In this document: positions 41,933-52,247 of the stretch, in pieces
How the letters are laid out: the number at the start of each line of letters is the position of its first letter
Position numbering within the stretch: the stretch's first letter is position 1
Source of the DNA: Oscillospiraceae bacterium
GTDB taxonomy: Bacteria; Bacillota; Clostridia; Oscillospirales; Acutalibacteraceae
Reading direction: 5' to 3'
Assembly: GCA_910574935.1 (NCBI GenBank)
Contig: CAJTCU010000001.1
Location: 357,491 to 421,490 of the forward strand
DNA length: 64,000 bases
Made by a program: the position numbers and the translations under genes
Notes under the pieces: model-generated
What the model saw: the letters and a program-made list of their open reading frames with translations, nothing else
What the model was told of the DNA's origin: nothing
Databases searched by the model: none

Positions 41933-43701
41933 TAGAAGTCCTCCTTTGCTTCTTTGGCTTCGTTCAGTTCTTTATCCAGCTGGGCCATCACCTGGTCGAA
42001 ATTCTGTTTCAGGTTGGCCGGCTCGGTATACTTGAAGCGGCCGATCTGCTCGCGCACGGGCAGGTCGATGAGCTTCTGAATATCCACCCCGCCGTTTAGG
42101 GCGGCCAGGGCTTTCTCGTAGTAGCCGGTAATCAGCAGCATCATGTCGTGCTGCTTCTCCAGGGAGGTGTAGGTGTCAATATCGTCAAACGCGTTCTGAT
42201 GCAGGAAGTCCTCGCGGATAGACCGGGCGGCCTCCAGCTTCAGCCGGTCCGGGGCCGAGAGGGCGTCCATACCTACCAGCTGCACAATTTCCTGCAGCTC
42301 GGCCTCGTCTTGCAGCAGACCCATAATCTTGGTGCGCTGGGCGGTCCAGTCCTCAGCCACATTGCTGTTGAACCAGTTTTCCATGTTGTCCAGATACAGG
42401 GAGTAGCTGGTCAACCAGTTAATGGCCGGGAAGTGCCGCTGCTGGGCCAGGGAGGAGTCCAGACCCCAGAACACCTTGACAATACGAAGGGTGGCCTGGG
42501 AGACAGGCTCGGAGATGTCGCCGCCGGGAGGGGATACCGCGCCAATCACGGACAGGGCGCCTTCCCGGTCCCCAGAGCACAGGGTCTTAACAGAACCAGC
42601 ACGCTCGTAGAACTGGGCCAAACGGCTGCCCAGGTAGGCGGGGTAGCCTTCTTCGCCGGGCATCTCTTCCAGACGGCCGGACATCTCGCGCAGGGCCTCG
42701 GCCCAGCGAGAGGTGGAGTCCGCCATCAGGGCCACCGAGTAGCCCATGTCCCGGAAGTACTCGGCAATGGTAATGCCCGTGTAAATAGAGGCCTCACGGG
42801 CGGCCACGGGCATGTCTGAGGTGTTGGCGATCAGAACGGTACGCTCCATCAGGGACTTGCCGGTTTTGGGGTCCACCAGCTCGGGGAACTCGTTCAAAAC
42901 GTCGGTCATCTCGTTGCCGCGTTCGCCGCAGCCGATGTAAACCACAATGTCGGCTTCGGCCCACTTGGCCAGCTGGTGCTGCACCACGGTCTTGCCGCTG
43001 CCAAAGGGGCCCGGAACTGCCGCCACGCCGCCCTTGGCAATGGGGAACATGGTGTCCACCACCCGCTGGCCGGTGATGAGGGGCATGTCGGGAGAGAGCT
43101 TCTGCTTATAGGGGCGGCCCTGGCGCACAGGCCAGCTCTGCATCAGGCCAATGGCCTTGGGGCCTTCCTGGGTCTCCACAGTGGCCACTGTGTCCGTCAC
43201 CTTAAACTTGCCGGCCTTGATGTCCGTTAATTTGCCAGAGACCCCGGGGGGAATCATAATTTTGTGGGATACCACCACAGTCTCCTGCACAGAGCCGATA
43301 ATGTCGCCGCCGGTCACCTCCTGGCCCACTTTAGCGCTGGGCACAAAGTCCCACTCCAGGTCCCGCTTCAAAGAGGGAACCTCCACGCCGCGCTCCAGGT
43401 TGTTGCCGGAGATCTTCATAATATCATCCAGCGGACGCTGGATGCCGTCGTAAATACTTGTGATAAGGCCTGGGCCCAGCTCCACGCTAAGGGGCGCGCC
43501 GGTAGATTCCACCGGAGCCCCAGGCCCCAAGCCGGAGGTCTCTTCATAAACCTGAATAGAGGCCTCGTCGCCGTGTATCTCTATGATTTCGCCAATCAGG
43601 CGGCGCTCGCTGACACGTACCACGTCAAACATGTTTGCGTCACGCATACCCTTGGCGATAACAAGAGGACCGGCCACTTTTTTGATGGTGCCATTGCTCA
43701 T
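41932..43701 (-). CDS. atpA: V-type ATP synthase subunit A (catalytic)
   Basis: A 589-residue catalytic subunit. Walker A is [11 protein letters not shown] near residue 233, the V-type non-homologous insert lies at about 110-200, and [12 protein letters not shown] and [16 protein letters not shown] follow. It hydrolyses or synthesises ATP at the A-B interfaces. It follows subunit F after a 120-base gap that shows no gene. The ATG at 43701 has a weak site. Confidence 0.97.
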   Translation of the reverse strand: MSNGTIKKVAGPLVIAKGMRDANMFDVVRVSERRLIGEIIEIHGDEASIQVYEETSGLGPGAPVESTGAPLSVELGPGLITSIYDGIQRPLDDIMKISGNNLERGVEVPSLKRDLEWDFVPSAKVGQEVTGGDIIGSVQETVVVSHKIMIPPGVSGKLTDIKAGKFKVTDTVATVETQEGPKAIGLMQSWPVRQGRPYKQKLSPDMPLITGQRVVDTMFPIAKGGVAAVPGPFGSGKTVVQHQLAKWAEADIVVYIGCGERGNEMTDVLNEFPELVDPKTGKSLMERTVLIANTSDMPVAAREASIYTGITIAEYFRDMGYSVALMADSTSRWAEALREMSGRLEEMPGEEGYPAYLGSRLAQFYERAGSVKTLCSGDREGALSVIGAVSPPGGDISEPVSQATLRIVKVFWGLDSSLAQQRHFPAINWLTSYSLYLDNMENWFNSNVAEDWTAQRTKIMGLLQDEAELQEIVQLVGMDALSAPDRLKLEAARSIREDFLHQNAFDDIDTYTSLEKQHDMMLLITGYYEKALAALNGGVDIQKLIDLPVREQIGRFKYTEPANLKQNFDQVMAQLDKELNEAKEAKEDF

Positions 43702-43821
43702 GTTTACCGATCACCCATTTCTAAAAATAGTTTCGTGTGGCGATTGTACTGTAATAGACTAAGCCTTTTCCATAGGGCAAAAGGGGCAAAGATGCCAGCT
43801 CCCTTTTGGGTGCGCCCTTCC

Positions 43822-44142
43822 TTAGTCGCCATTAAAGATAATATCCGAGCCCACCGCCTGCTCTACGGAATGCTTTACCATGTTAATGCCCATGCCGGTA
43901 TTGCCGTGCACCCCGGGAATGGGGATTACCGCTGGCAAAAGCCCTTCACGGTAGCGGTCCAGCTCTGAGACTAGCCCCTGAGCCAGGGCCTCGGTAATGT
44001 AGATCACCGCATACTCCTGCTCCGCCAGGCGGCGCAGGGTCTTGGCGCCGGTTTCGCTATCAGCCACTGGGAAAACCTCCAGCCCCAGGGCCGCAAAGCC
44101 GTAGATGCTGTCGCGGTCGCCCAAAACTGCTATTTTATACAT
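43822..44142 (-). CDS. atpF: V-type ATP synthase subunit F
   Basis: A 106-residue small alpha/beta subunit, starting MYKIAVLGDRDSIYGFAALG, that joins D in the rotor. It overlaps the C subunit stop by eight bases, consistent with coupling. The C-terminus ends VGSDIIFNGD. The length is typical. Confidence 0.93.
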   Translation of the reverse strand: MYKIAVLGDRDSIYGFAALGLEVFPVADSETGAKTLRRLAEQEYAVIYITEALAQGLVSELDRYREGLLPAVIPIPGVHGNTGMGINMVKHSVEQAVGSDIIFNGD

Positions 44143-45100
44143 ACATTTCCCTCAGTCTTTCCCGAATCATCCCGTCGTCCAGCTCGTTGAGCTTTCCGGA
44201 AAGGATAATCCGCACAGTGCTGATCTCATTGCGCCGGGCGATAACATAGGCGAACAGCGGACCGATGCCAAAGGGGTTCATTTTCTGCTCCTTCACCAGG
44301 TCCATCACCTTGTCGTCACACCATTTTTCAAAAGCGGAGTAGGAGTCTTTCAGCCGCTCGGCAGCCTCGCCATAGGGCGTTACCGCCAGATAGGCAAATA
44401 ATTCGTCCAAACCCTTGCAGGCCGCCACAGCCAGGCCGGCCACGTCCAAGCTGCCGCAGGGAGCCAGGGCCATGTCCAAAAAGGCGCGGCTTTTGCCTGT
44501 CTTGCAGGCCCGCACCGCCACCTTGATGTTACTGGTGGCTGCCAGCATTTCGGCGTATGCTTCTAAAATATCGCTTTCGCTGTTTCTGCCGCAGTCCAGC
44601 ACGTCCGCCAGACACGCCTGGTCCAAAATCACGTCGCACAGCTGGCCGTCCTCTGTTTGCAGCAGGGTATGGTAAGCGTCGTCCGCCGCCTGGGCCATAC
44701 GGCCAGGCAGCTCGGTGAAGTCGCCCTCCCGTACGCAGCGCAGCATCAGCTGGGGGTCTACGGCTCCTCCAGGCAGGAACACATCCTGGGGCTGGACGCT
44801 GGTAACCACGGCCTTGATAGCGGCCTTCAGATTATTGTAGTCGGTGGGGAACAGGAGCACCTGGAAAGGCGTGAGATCGTCTGTGAGCTCGTGGATGAAC
44901 GCCCAGGTTTTCTCCTCTTCCGCGGCCAAAACAGCCTCTGAAGAAGCGCCCTCTCCCGCGCCCCAGCCCTTGTCACTTAGCACCCGCAGGCACTCGTCAT
45001 AGCTGCGGCAGGCCATCAGCTGGTCCACGTCCTGGCGGCCCAGCAGGCCCAGCTCTCGGGAGCGCACCCGTGCCACCGCATAGATGTAATTGTCACTCAT
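44135..45100 (-). CDS. atpC: V-type ATP synthase subunit C (d-type, rotor cap)
   Basis: A 321-residue helical subunit (vATP-synt_AC39 family) that links the K ring to the D-F shaft. Patterns such as YIYAVARVRSRELGLL at the start and the FPTDYNNLKAAIKA region near 105 fit the family. It lies about 30 bases downstream of subunit E. Confidence 0.92.
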   Translation of the reverse strand: MSDNYIYAVARVRSRELGLLGRQDVDQLMACRSYDECLRVLSDKGWGAGEGASSEAVLAAEEEKTWAFIHELTDDLTPFQVLLFPTDYNNLKAAIKAVVTSVQPQDVFLPGGAVDPQLMLRCVREGDFTELPGRMAQAADDAYHTLLQTEDGQLCDVILDQACLADVLDCGRNSESDILEAYAEMLAATSNIKVAVRACKTGKSRAFLDMALAPCGSLDVAGLAVAACKGLDELFAYLAVTPYGEAAERLKDSYSAFEKWCDDKVMDLVKEQKMNPFGIGPLFAYVIARRNEISTVRIILSGKLNELDDGMIRERLREMYV

Positions 45101-45130
45101 AGAAGATGGCTTCCTTTCTTCGGGCGGGGT

Positions 45131-45724
45131 TTACGCCACTGGGAACAGCAGCCTGCCGGCCGCGTCCCGCAGCTCTTCGTACGCGTCCTCGAACACAGCC
45201 TTGAAGGTGCAATTAATGTCCACGCCGCCGTAAACCAACAGGAACCCGTTGTCTACTGGGTGGGACTTAGGGCTGATGGTGACCTCCGCCTTGGGAACGG
45301 CTGCGCGCATTTTGGCCAGAAAATCATCGGGCAGCCGGGCAAGGTCCCGGGCTCCCAGCCGCATCTCGCCCCGGCCTTCCAGGGCAAAGCGCTTATAAAG
45401 ATCCAAAAGCATGTCGAAATATTCCCCGTCCGGGGCATTCTCCATGGCGTCCCGGGCGGCGTCCACGGTCTCGCGGATGAGTTCCTGCTTGAAAAGCAGC
45501 ATCTGGTTGCGCTGCTCCAGCTCGGCAGAGGACTTCGCCCTGTCGCGGATGTCCTGGGCCTGGCGCTCGGCGTCTTTCAGCACAGCGGCGCTCTTTTCGG
45601 CAGCCTGGGCCTTGGCCTTTTCCATTGCCTCGGCGGTCTGGGCTTTGGCCTGATCCAGAATTTCCTGGGCCTCTTTTTGCCCGTCACCGGTAATTTGGTT
45701 GATAATAGCTTCCAGTCCGGTCAT
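45131..45724 (-). CDS. atpE: V-type ATP synthase subunit E (peripheral stalk)
   Basis: A 197-residue peripheral stalk protein. The first 100 residues are an Ala/Glu/Lys-rich coiled coil, followed by the globular E domain with NGFLLVYGGVDINCTF. It pairs with the short H/G subunit at 48333-48650. It lies 37 bases downstream of subunit K. Confidence 0.92.
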   Translation of the reverse strand: MTGLEAIINQITGDGQKEAQEILDQAKAQTAEAMEKAKAQAAEKSAAVLKDAERQAQDIRDRAKSSAELEQRNQMLLFKQELIRETVDAARDAMENAPDGEYFDMLLDLYKRFALEGRGEMRLGARDLARLPDDFLAKMRAAVPKAEVTISPKSHPVDNGFLLVYGGVDINCTFKAVFEDAYEELRDAAGRLLFPVA

Positions 45725-45761
45725 GGAACTACCTCCTCTCTCTCAGGGTTCAGCGGGCGCC

Positions 45762-46262
<501 letters not shown>

Positions 46263-48320
46263 TTATTCCTCCGTAAATTTGAAATATTTTGTCTTGGCGG
46301 CAAAAGGCTCAAATTTGCGTCCGCCGCCCTCATAGAACTTGCCAAAGAACTCTACGTACTGCAAACGGTTGGTATGTACGTAAGCGCCCAGCAGATTGAT
46401 AAGCAGGTTAAGAACATGGCCGATCAAGAACACCACAATGAACAGCACCACACCCACAGGGCCGCCGCCCGCCATGGTGCCCAGCAGGTTAAACACCTGG
46501 GCAATGACGCCGGTGGCCAGGCCCAAGGCCAGCAGGCGGGAATAGGACAGAATGTCCGAAAGCCAGCTGGAAACCCCATACAGGCCGTATAAACCCTTTA
46601 GCAGGCGCTTAAAGCCCCGGCTCTCCCGGCCGCTGGTGGCAATGATGCCCACCGCGCCAATGCCCGCGAATACCAGGGCAATGGTGGTAACCACTGGGGG
46701 GATATTTAGCGAAAGGCTCATCATGTCCTGGAACATACTGGTGGAAACCAAGGCAATGATCAGCCCCCCCACCAACATGTACCAGAAGCCGCTGTCGTAC
46801 AAAGCGTCCAGATACTTGCCCCGCCGGCACAGCTGGTAGATCTGCATGCCGAGGCCCGCGAACAGGTGGATGATGCCCAGCAGAAAGCTGAATAACATCA
46901 GCCGCATGGGCTCGGCCAAGGGGGCAAACCACAGGGGCGGGGTCAGGCTGGGGATCTGGTCTGCGGGCAGGCCCGCGCCATAGCCAAAGAATGTCTTTGC
47001 CACCACGTCCACTACGTCGCCAAAGTAACTGCCGAACATTACGCCCCAGAACACGGTAGAAAGGCCGCAGAAGAAGAACATCTTCATGGTCTTGCGCAGG
47101 CCGGCCTCGATGTTTTTGAACTTTAAGAGCACAATGCCTGTGCCCAGGGCAATCAAAAAGCCGTAGCCCGCGTCGGAGAGCATCATGCCAAACAGAACAT
47201 AGTAGAACACGCACATCACTTTCGAAGGGTCCACCTCGTGCTTGCCGGGCAGGCTGTAGCCCTCCAGTACGCCCTCTACCGGGGCGGAGAAGAAACCGTT
47301 TTTCAGCTTAATGGGCAGGTCTTCCTCTGGCCCTGGGGTCTCTACCTCTACAAAGGCCTGGTACTTCTCCTCCAGCTCCTGCTGAAGCCAGGGGGCTGCG
47401 GCCGCGTCAACATAGCCAGAAAGATAGAACACATGGGGGCTCTGCCACAGGTCCCCCAGCACCTGGTACTTGCTGGCGCGCATGGAATAGTAGTCGGAAG
47501 TGAAAAGCAGCTCCCGCCGTTTTCCGGCGTAGGAGGCGATTTCTTTTTCGGCAGAGTCAATCTCCGCTTGGGCCGCTTTAATCCTGCCCTTTAGGTCCTC
47601 CAGCCTTTCAGCCGGCGGCTTTTTCGAGGGCGCGGCCGGATAGGTGAAGCCCATGCCCCGCAGGGCCGCCTCCACCTTTATGCCCACCCGGCCCAGACAC
47701 ACCACAAAGGCGCAGGTCTGCTGGGGCTGGGCGCTAATAATTTCCACCTCTATCCCGGGCACGTCGGGCAGGGCCTGGGCCAGGCGGGTGCGGATCTCCC
47801 CTTCGGTAAGCTCCTCGGGGAACGAACCGATAAATACGCTAGAGCTGTTGGTGCCCACGGTCCGCATGGAAATGTCTAAGGGCAGCCAGGGCTTTAGGGC
47901 GTCCATTTGGGCTTCCAGCCGGGCTATTTCCGCCTGCTGGTCCGTAATCTGTTTGCCCAGGGCATTGATGCGGGAGGCCGCTTTGTTCAGCTCTGGGGCG
48001 GCTTTGGCCGTCTCTTCATACTGGGCGGCGGTAATACCCGTGCGCCCCTCCAGCATAGAGAGCATGGACTTTTGGGGTGGAGCATAGTGGTCCAAGGTCT
48101 CCACAGCGTTTAGGATAAGCTGGGAGTTTTTTTCGAACGTGAGTCGCGCGGAAGCAGTGTCCGTTTTCGAGAAGGGGCCCCCCTCCAGTTCTTGGCTGGC
48201 CTCTTCCGGGTCGTTGACCTCCAGGACGGCTTTGCGCTGCAGCATTTCCAGAATCTTTTTGCGGTTGTTCTTCAGCGCGTACACATGGATGCGCTTTATT
48301 TCCACTACCGCCATCTGCAT
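46263..48320 (-). CDS. atpI: V-type ATP synthase subunit I (membrane stator)
   Basis: A 685-residue protein. A soluble N-terminal half (about 1-370, with coiled coil) binds the peripheral stalks, and a C-terminal half of seven to eight membrane helices forms the ion half-channels. SYSRLLALGLATGVIAQVFN contains the conserved Arg expected to face the K-ring glutamate. The length is slightly above the family norm. Confidence 0.94.
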   Translation of the reverse strand: MQMAVVEIKRIHVYALKNNRKKILEMLQRKAVLEVNDPEEASQELEGGPFSKTDTASARLTFEKNSQLILNAVETLDHYAPPQKSMLSMLEGRTGITAAQYEETAKAAPELNKAASRINALGKQITDQQAEIARLEAQMDALKPWLPLDISMRTVGTNSSSVFIGSFPEELTEGEIRTRLAQALPDVPGIEVEIISAQPQQTCAFVVCLGRVGIKVEAALRGMGFTYPAAPSKKPPAERLEDLKGRIKAAQAEIDSAEKEIASYAGKRRELLFTSDYYSMRASKYQVLGDLWQSPHVFYLSGYVDAAAAPWLQQELEEKYQAFVEVETPGPEEDLPIKLKNGFFSAPVEGVLEGYSLPGKHEVDPSKVMCVFYYVLFGMMLSDAGYGFLIALGTGIVLLKFKNIEAGLRKTMKMFFFCGLSTVFWGVMFGSYFGDVVDVVAKTFFGYGAGLPADQIPSLTPPLWFAPLAEPMRLMLFSFLLGIIHLFAGLGMQIYQLCRRGKYLDALYDSGFWYMLVGGLIIALVSTSMFQDMMSLSLNIPPVVTTIALVFAGIGAVGIIATSGRESRGFKRLLKGLYGLYGVSSWLSDILSYSRLLALGLATGVIAQVFNLLGTMAGGGPVGVVLFIVVFLIGHVLNLLINLLGAYVHTNRLQYVEFFGKFYEGGGRKFEPFAAKTKYFKFTEE

Positions 48321-48332
48321 CGAACCTCCTTG

Positions 48333-48650
48333 TCAGGTCTTGCCCAAAACGATTTTCCGGATCTCTTCCACGACCCTGCCGCGGCTTTCCTCCGCGCTGC
48401 GGCGCAGGCGTTCCTGCTGGGCCTGGGTCTCTTCCTTCACCCGGGCGCCCAGCTTTTCCGCGTCCGCACGAGCCACGCCGCAGAGGACGCCGGCCTTTTT
48501 CCCGGCCTCCTTCACGGCGGCCTGTACAGCCTGCTGGCCCTGGGCTTGGGCCTCGGCTTCCAGCCTGTGGGCTTCCTCTTTGGCATTCAGCACGGTCTCG
48601 CGAGCTTTCTGCTCCGCATTGCTGATGGCCTGCATGGTCTCTTTCGCCAA
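48333..48650 (-). CDS. V-type ATP synthase subunit H/G (short stalk)
   Basis: A 105-residue coiled coil with strong Ala/Glu/Gln/Arg composition and no membrane span. Its position as the first gene of the operon, just before subunit I, and its length fit the subunit that dimerises with E in the peripheral stalk. A GGAGGTGAAATAG site precedes the ATG. Confidence 0.8.
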   Translation of the reverse strand: MAKETMQAISNAEQKARETVLNAKEEAHRLEAEAQAQGQQAVQAAVKEAGKKAGVLCGVARADAEKLGARVKEETQAQQERLRRSAEESRGRVVEEIRKIVLGKT

Positions 48651-49030
48651 ACTATTTCACCTCCTGCACGCATAATCCTCATTGTTTCCACTCCAGGGCC
48701 CAAAAGCAGGTCCTTTGGCGGAACGCCGCACTATTTTTTTATAGCTGCTCCCCCTACCGGCAAAGGACCGGCGGGGGCCTGTTAGTATGCGACATCACCA
48801 TTATACCTCGCGGCTTTGTAAAAGTCAAAACATAAATGTAAAACTATGGAGGGTATTCGATAAAAAAAGCCGCAGATGAAACCTCTTTTCATCCACAGCT
48901 TTTTCCTACGAAACATTCTGTCCGAAATGATATAAAAAACTTCTAACCCGTTGGTTCAGAAACACGATTGCTGGCAAGCCAAGCCTTCCGTTTTAGAAGC
49001 AGTGCTCCCGCGCTCCGCTATTTATCGTCC
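48651..49030. other. intergenic region with V-ATPase promoter and lipoprotein terminator
   Basis: 380 bases. The V-ATPase operon promoter should lie in the right half, leftward. A hairpin for the lipoprotein gene is listed separately. The stretch 48760-48780 is GC-rich with CCGGC/GCCGG pairing. No gene is supported. Confidence 0.4.
48869..48900 (-). terminator. terminator downstream of the lipoprotein gene
   Basis: On the minus strand GCTGTGGATGAAA pairs with TTTCATCTGCGGC, followed by TTTTTTTATC. It lies about 130 bases past the lipoprotein stop. Confidence 0.7.
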
Positions 49031-50305
49031 TTACTCTTCAGAAGAAGACTCCCCCGAGGATTCCACCGCGGAACTCTGCTCCTCAGAGGATTCCGAACTG
49101 CTCTCGGCAGAAGAACTGCTCTCTGTAGAAGAACTGCTCTCTGTAGAAGAACTGCTCTCGGCAGAGGAGCCGCTCTCTGTAGAAGAACTGCTCTCGGCAG
49201 AGGAGCTGCTCTCTGTAGAAGAACTGCTCTCAGAAGAGGCGGAAGAGGAACCATCCTTACCCATCGCGTCCGCAATGGCAGAAACCTTTACCCGGTCAAT
49301 AGCCTTCTGATTCACCTGGAAGTCCACAGAAGCGCCCTGCTCAATGGTATAGTCCGTGAATTCTGTAATCTTAATGCCCTGAAGCAGGGAATCATACCGG
49401 TTCTGGTCCTCCAGAAGGGCCTTGAAATCCTCCTCAATGTCCAGCTTCTGCATGACGTAGCAGCCGGAAGAAGCGTCCACAAAGGCGGCCTCGTCCACCT
49501 TCAGGTCCTTCAAAGCGTCAGAGAACAGGGTGCCCATGCTGGAAACCGGGCTGGCCACTGGGTCGTTGTGGCTGGTTTCCACGCCAGTGGTGGTAGAGAA
49601 GTTTGCCTCGGCCACCCCAAACTCCTGGTCGCCGGAATTAATCTTCTCCACATATTCCTTCAGCTTGTCTTTCAGCTCTTCCTTTTCTTCGTCGCTGCGG
49701 TCAGAAGAGGTGCCGTCCTCATTTTTCGTGGACATTGACACATAAAAGTACTGGTAGTAGGTGTAGTTATCAATATAATAGGTATGCAGCTCTTCCTCTG
49801 GCACTTCCAGTTCGCCGCCCTTGCCATACATAGCGGCCAAAACTTTGGTCAGCTTCATATTATACTGGGCATAGGCCTGGTTAAAAGAGGCCTCGGCACA
49901 GCCCAGCTTTTCCATGGGGGTCTTAAAGCCATACACGCTCCACATGGTGGTGGCCGTACTCCGGATAGTCTCTTGGTCCTCCTCGGTAAGGCTAAGGCCC
50001 AGCTCGTCGAACTTTTTGCTTACATAATAATAGGAACGCATATAGTCCTGGGCCCGGCCGCTAATCCAGCTCTCTGCGTTTTCGCCTTCCACCTGACCCT
50101 TCAGCACCTGGGCGCTGGTATCAATCTGGGCCTTGGCTTCGTTGTAGGCGCTGGTAAGATAGTAGATATAGCCCCCAATGGGCAGTACATCGTCCCCCAT
50201 TTTAGCGGCCCATGTGTTCTCTTCACTATAGCAGGCGGTTAAACTGGCGCACATAGCCAGGCTAAGAATGCCGGCAGCGGCGCGCTTTAAAATTTTTTGA
50301 ATCAT
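49031..50305 (-). CDS. PrsA-like lipoprotein with Ser/Glu repeat tail
   Basis: A 424-residue protein. The lipoprotein signal is MIQKILKRAAAGILSLAMCASLTAC, with the lipobox Cys at residue 25. A helical foldase-like region follows (about 50-340) similar in layout to SurA/PrsA chaperones, including YYIDNYTYYQYFYVSMS. The last 80 residues are almost only Ser, Glu, Ala and Thr, encoded by eight 18-bp repeats. It should help exported proteins fold outside the membrane. The start at 50305 has an AAAGGAATG site. A peptidyl-prolyl isomerase domain is not clearly seen. The repetitive tail could reach through the wall and may vary in length. Confidence 0.75.
   Translation of the reverse strand: MIQKILKRAAAGILSLAMCASLTACYSEENTWAAKMGDDVLPIGGYIYYLTSAYNEAKAQIDTSAQVLKGQVEGENAESWISGRAQDYMRSYYYVSKKFDELGLSLTEEDQETIRSTATTMWSVYGFKTPMEKLGCAEASFNQAYAQYNMKLTKVLAAMYGKGGELEVPEEELHTYYIDNYTYYQYFYVSMSTKNEDGTSSDRSDEEKEELKDKLKEYVEKINSGDQEFGVAEANFSTTTGVETSHNDPVASPVSSMGTLFSDALKDLKVDEAAFVDASSGCYVMQKLDIEEDFKALLEDQNRYDSLLQGIKITEFTDYTIEQGASVDFQVNQKAIDRVKVSAIADAMGKDGSSSASSESSSSTESSSSAESSSSTESGSSAESSSSTESSSSTESSSSAESSSESSEEQSSAVESSGESSSEE
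49095..49238 (-). repeat. eight tandem 18-bp units in the lipoprotein tail
   Basis: Units of the type GAACTGCTCTCTGTAGAA repeat eight times with few changes, alternating two main variants. They encode six-residue Ser/Glu units in frame. A change of unit number would lengthen or shorten the tail without frameshift. Confidence 0.85.
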
Positions 50306-50609
50306 GATGGCAACATTCCTTTCTATACGCTCACGCAAGTAGTCTTGCCCATAAAGCGGCTTCTTCCCGTTGAACCCATCTATTATAACGTATATTTTGA
50401 GAAATGTCTACTATAATTTTCAAAAAAGGCTGATTATCTCTTGGCCGCGATCGTCCAATCTGAATGATCCGCCCCTCTCCTTTTTCGCCTCTCACAATAT
50501 CCCCCCAGCAAAGCCCCTAAAACCAAAAGGCCGCGCCCAAAAGGGCACAGCCTCTGATGTATGATACAAAATCATGTTATAAAGTTGTTTGGGTTTAAGA
50601 ACCTTCCTC
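50306..50609. other. intergenic region, CorC-type gene to lipoprotein
   Basis: 304 bases. It contains the terminator of the CorC-type gene (50529-50552) and the presumed lipoprotein promoter on the minus strand nearer 50340-50420, which is AT-rich. No gene is supported. Confidence 0.4.
50529..50552 (-). terminator. terminator after the CorC-type gene
   Basis: GGCTGTGCCC pairs with GGGCGCGGCC on the minus strand, followed by TTTTGGTTTT. It lies about 60 bases after the stop. Confidence 0.65.
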
Positions 50610-51878
50610 TCACCCCGCCGCTTCATCTGCGGCTTTAGGCGCCGGCGGCAGCTTAACCCGAATCTCCTCGGCGCGGTTCCCCGCAGATTTGGTCACCAAA
50701 AAGCTGATGCCCCGGTACGCAAAGCTGTCTCCCGCCTGAGGAATGCGGTCCATCTGCTGGGCCGCCCAGCCGTTCACCGTGGTGGCGTCTGTCTCGCAGT
50801 CAATGTGCAAGAATTCGAACAGGTCGCCCGTGGCCACAGAGCCGTACACCCGGTATAGCCCCTCGCCCAAAGGCAAAATGCCCTCTTGCACCACGTCGTC
50901 GTGCTCGTCCCAGATCTCCCCCACCAGCTCTTCAATCACGTCCTCTAGGGTGACAATGCCCTCTGTGCCGCCAAACTCATCCACAATAACAGCAATATGC
51001 AGCTTCTTCTGCTGCAAAAGCTTCAAAAGGTCTGAAATCTTCATAGAGGGAGGAATATACTCGGCCGGTTTTAAAAGCTCGTTCAGTCCGCCTGGCCCCC
51101 AGCCTGTTCCATAAAAGTCCTTCTCGTGGACAATTCCCACAATACTGTCAATGGTCTCGTCATACACCGGCAGCCGGGAGTAGCCGGTCTCTTGAAAGAC
51201 GATCGCAATCTCCTCTCGGGTCGCCTCTTTGGGCACAGCCTCCACGTCCACTCGGGGGGTCATAATTTCGATGGCCTGAATGTCGTCAAATTCAATAACG
51301 TTGCGCAGCATAGCGCCCTCGTTTTTGTCAATGCCGCCGTCCTGCTCGGCCTCTTCCACAATCGTCAGCAGCTCGCTGCCCGTCACCGAATGCTTGGGGC
51401 CCGAGCGCACCAGCTTGCCCAATGCGTGTTTAAGCTGGGAGAACAAAAAGTTCACCGGCTTCAGCACCACAATAAGCACCCGGATAAAGGACGCGGACAT
51501 CATGGCAAAGGACTCTGCGTTCTCTTTGGCCAGGCTTTTTGGGGAGACCTCTCCAAAAACCAGCACCACAATGGTCATGACAATGGTGGAAACCGTGGGC
51601 CCCGCGCTGTCTCCCAAGGCCGAAACAAACAGCACTGTGGAAATAGTGGTAGAGGCAATGTTCACCAGGTTGTTGCCCACCAGAATGGTAGAGAGCAGCT
51701 CGTCGTAGTTTTCCGAAAGGGTATAGGCCAGCTGGGCCCGCTTGTTGCCCCCAGCGGCCAAATTTTTTAGGCGAATGCGGTTCAAAGAGGAAAAGGCGGT
51801 CTCGGTGGCGGAAAAATAAGCGGAAAGGGCCACCAGAACAATAAGAATAAGAACGAGGGCCGTACTGTGACTGTCCAT
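50610..51878 (-). CDS. CNNM/CorC-type membrane protein (DUF21-CBS-CorC)
   Basis: A 422-residue protein. The DUF21 membrane domain (three to four helices, about 1-150) includes LSAYFSATETAFSSLNR and FGEVSPKSLAKENAE. A CBS pair follows (about 205-320, with VDEFGGTEGIVTLEDVIEELVGEI) and then a CorC_HlyC domain. Related proteins export Mg2+ or other divalent ions, so the hemolysin label often used is historical. It is a monocistronic leftward gene. Confidence 0.9.
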   Translation of the reverse strand: MDSHSTALVLILIVLVALSAYFSATETAFSSLNRIRLKNLAAGGNKRAQLAYTLSENYDELLSTILVGNNLVNIASTTISTVLFVSALGDSAGPTVSTIVMTIVVLVFGEVSPKSLAKENAESFAMMSASFIRVLIVVLKPVNFLFSQLKHALGKLVRSGPKHSVTGSELLTIVEEAEQDGGIDKNEGAMLRNVIEFDDIQAIEIMTPRVDVEAVPKEATREEIAIVFQETGYSRLPVYDETIDSIVGIVHEKDFYGTGWGPGGLNELLKPAEYIPPSMKISDLLKLLQQKKLHIAVIVDEFGGTEGIVTLEDVIEELVGEIWDEHDDVVQEGILPLGEGLYRVYGSVATGDLFEFLHIDCETDATTVNGWAAQQMDRIPQAGDSFAYRGISFLVTKSAGNRAEEIRVKLPPAPKAADEAAG

Positions 51879-52247
51879 AAGGGAAAAACCAACACCTTTG
51901 TTTCTATGTTTAAAGATTACGGCGCGAAAAAGCCGCGCGGCTAAATAGTGGAAACATTATAGCATATACAGCAAAAAAAAGCAAGGGGCAGGACAGAGAG
52001 GGATATACCCCCCACAAATCACGGCTTTACCAGGGGGCCGCGCTTTTTGGCCCGCTGCCGCTTTTACCATTATAATATGAAGTCCGTCTGGTTTTGTCCC
52101 CGTTGGGCAGGGAATATTTTCCCGTAGCTGGCGCGAAAGGCCCCAGGGGGCTTCCGGCTTTCCGGGGATTGCAAGACCGCCGTTTTTGTGGTAGAATACA
52201 GGCAGTACCACTTCTCAGCGCCTTTATTGCAATGGAGGGTTTCATTT
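51879..52247. other. intergenic region between CorC-type gene and purL
   Basis: 369 bases between divergent genes. It should hold both promoters. AT-rich tracts occur near 51940-51980 and 52060-52080. No purine riboswitch core was recognised and no gene is supported. Confidence 0.4.

Noticed and set aside
40994..41935. A 313-codon + strand frame opposite V-ATPase subunit B
   Set aside because: It is antisense to a conserved gene, rich in His/Gly/Gln as expected for a shadow frame, and matches no known family.
49095..49238. Regular repeats that could suggest a CRISPR array
   Set aside because: Units are 18 bp, contiguous without spacers, and encode an in-frame Ser/Glu tail. No cas gene is present in the window.
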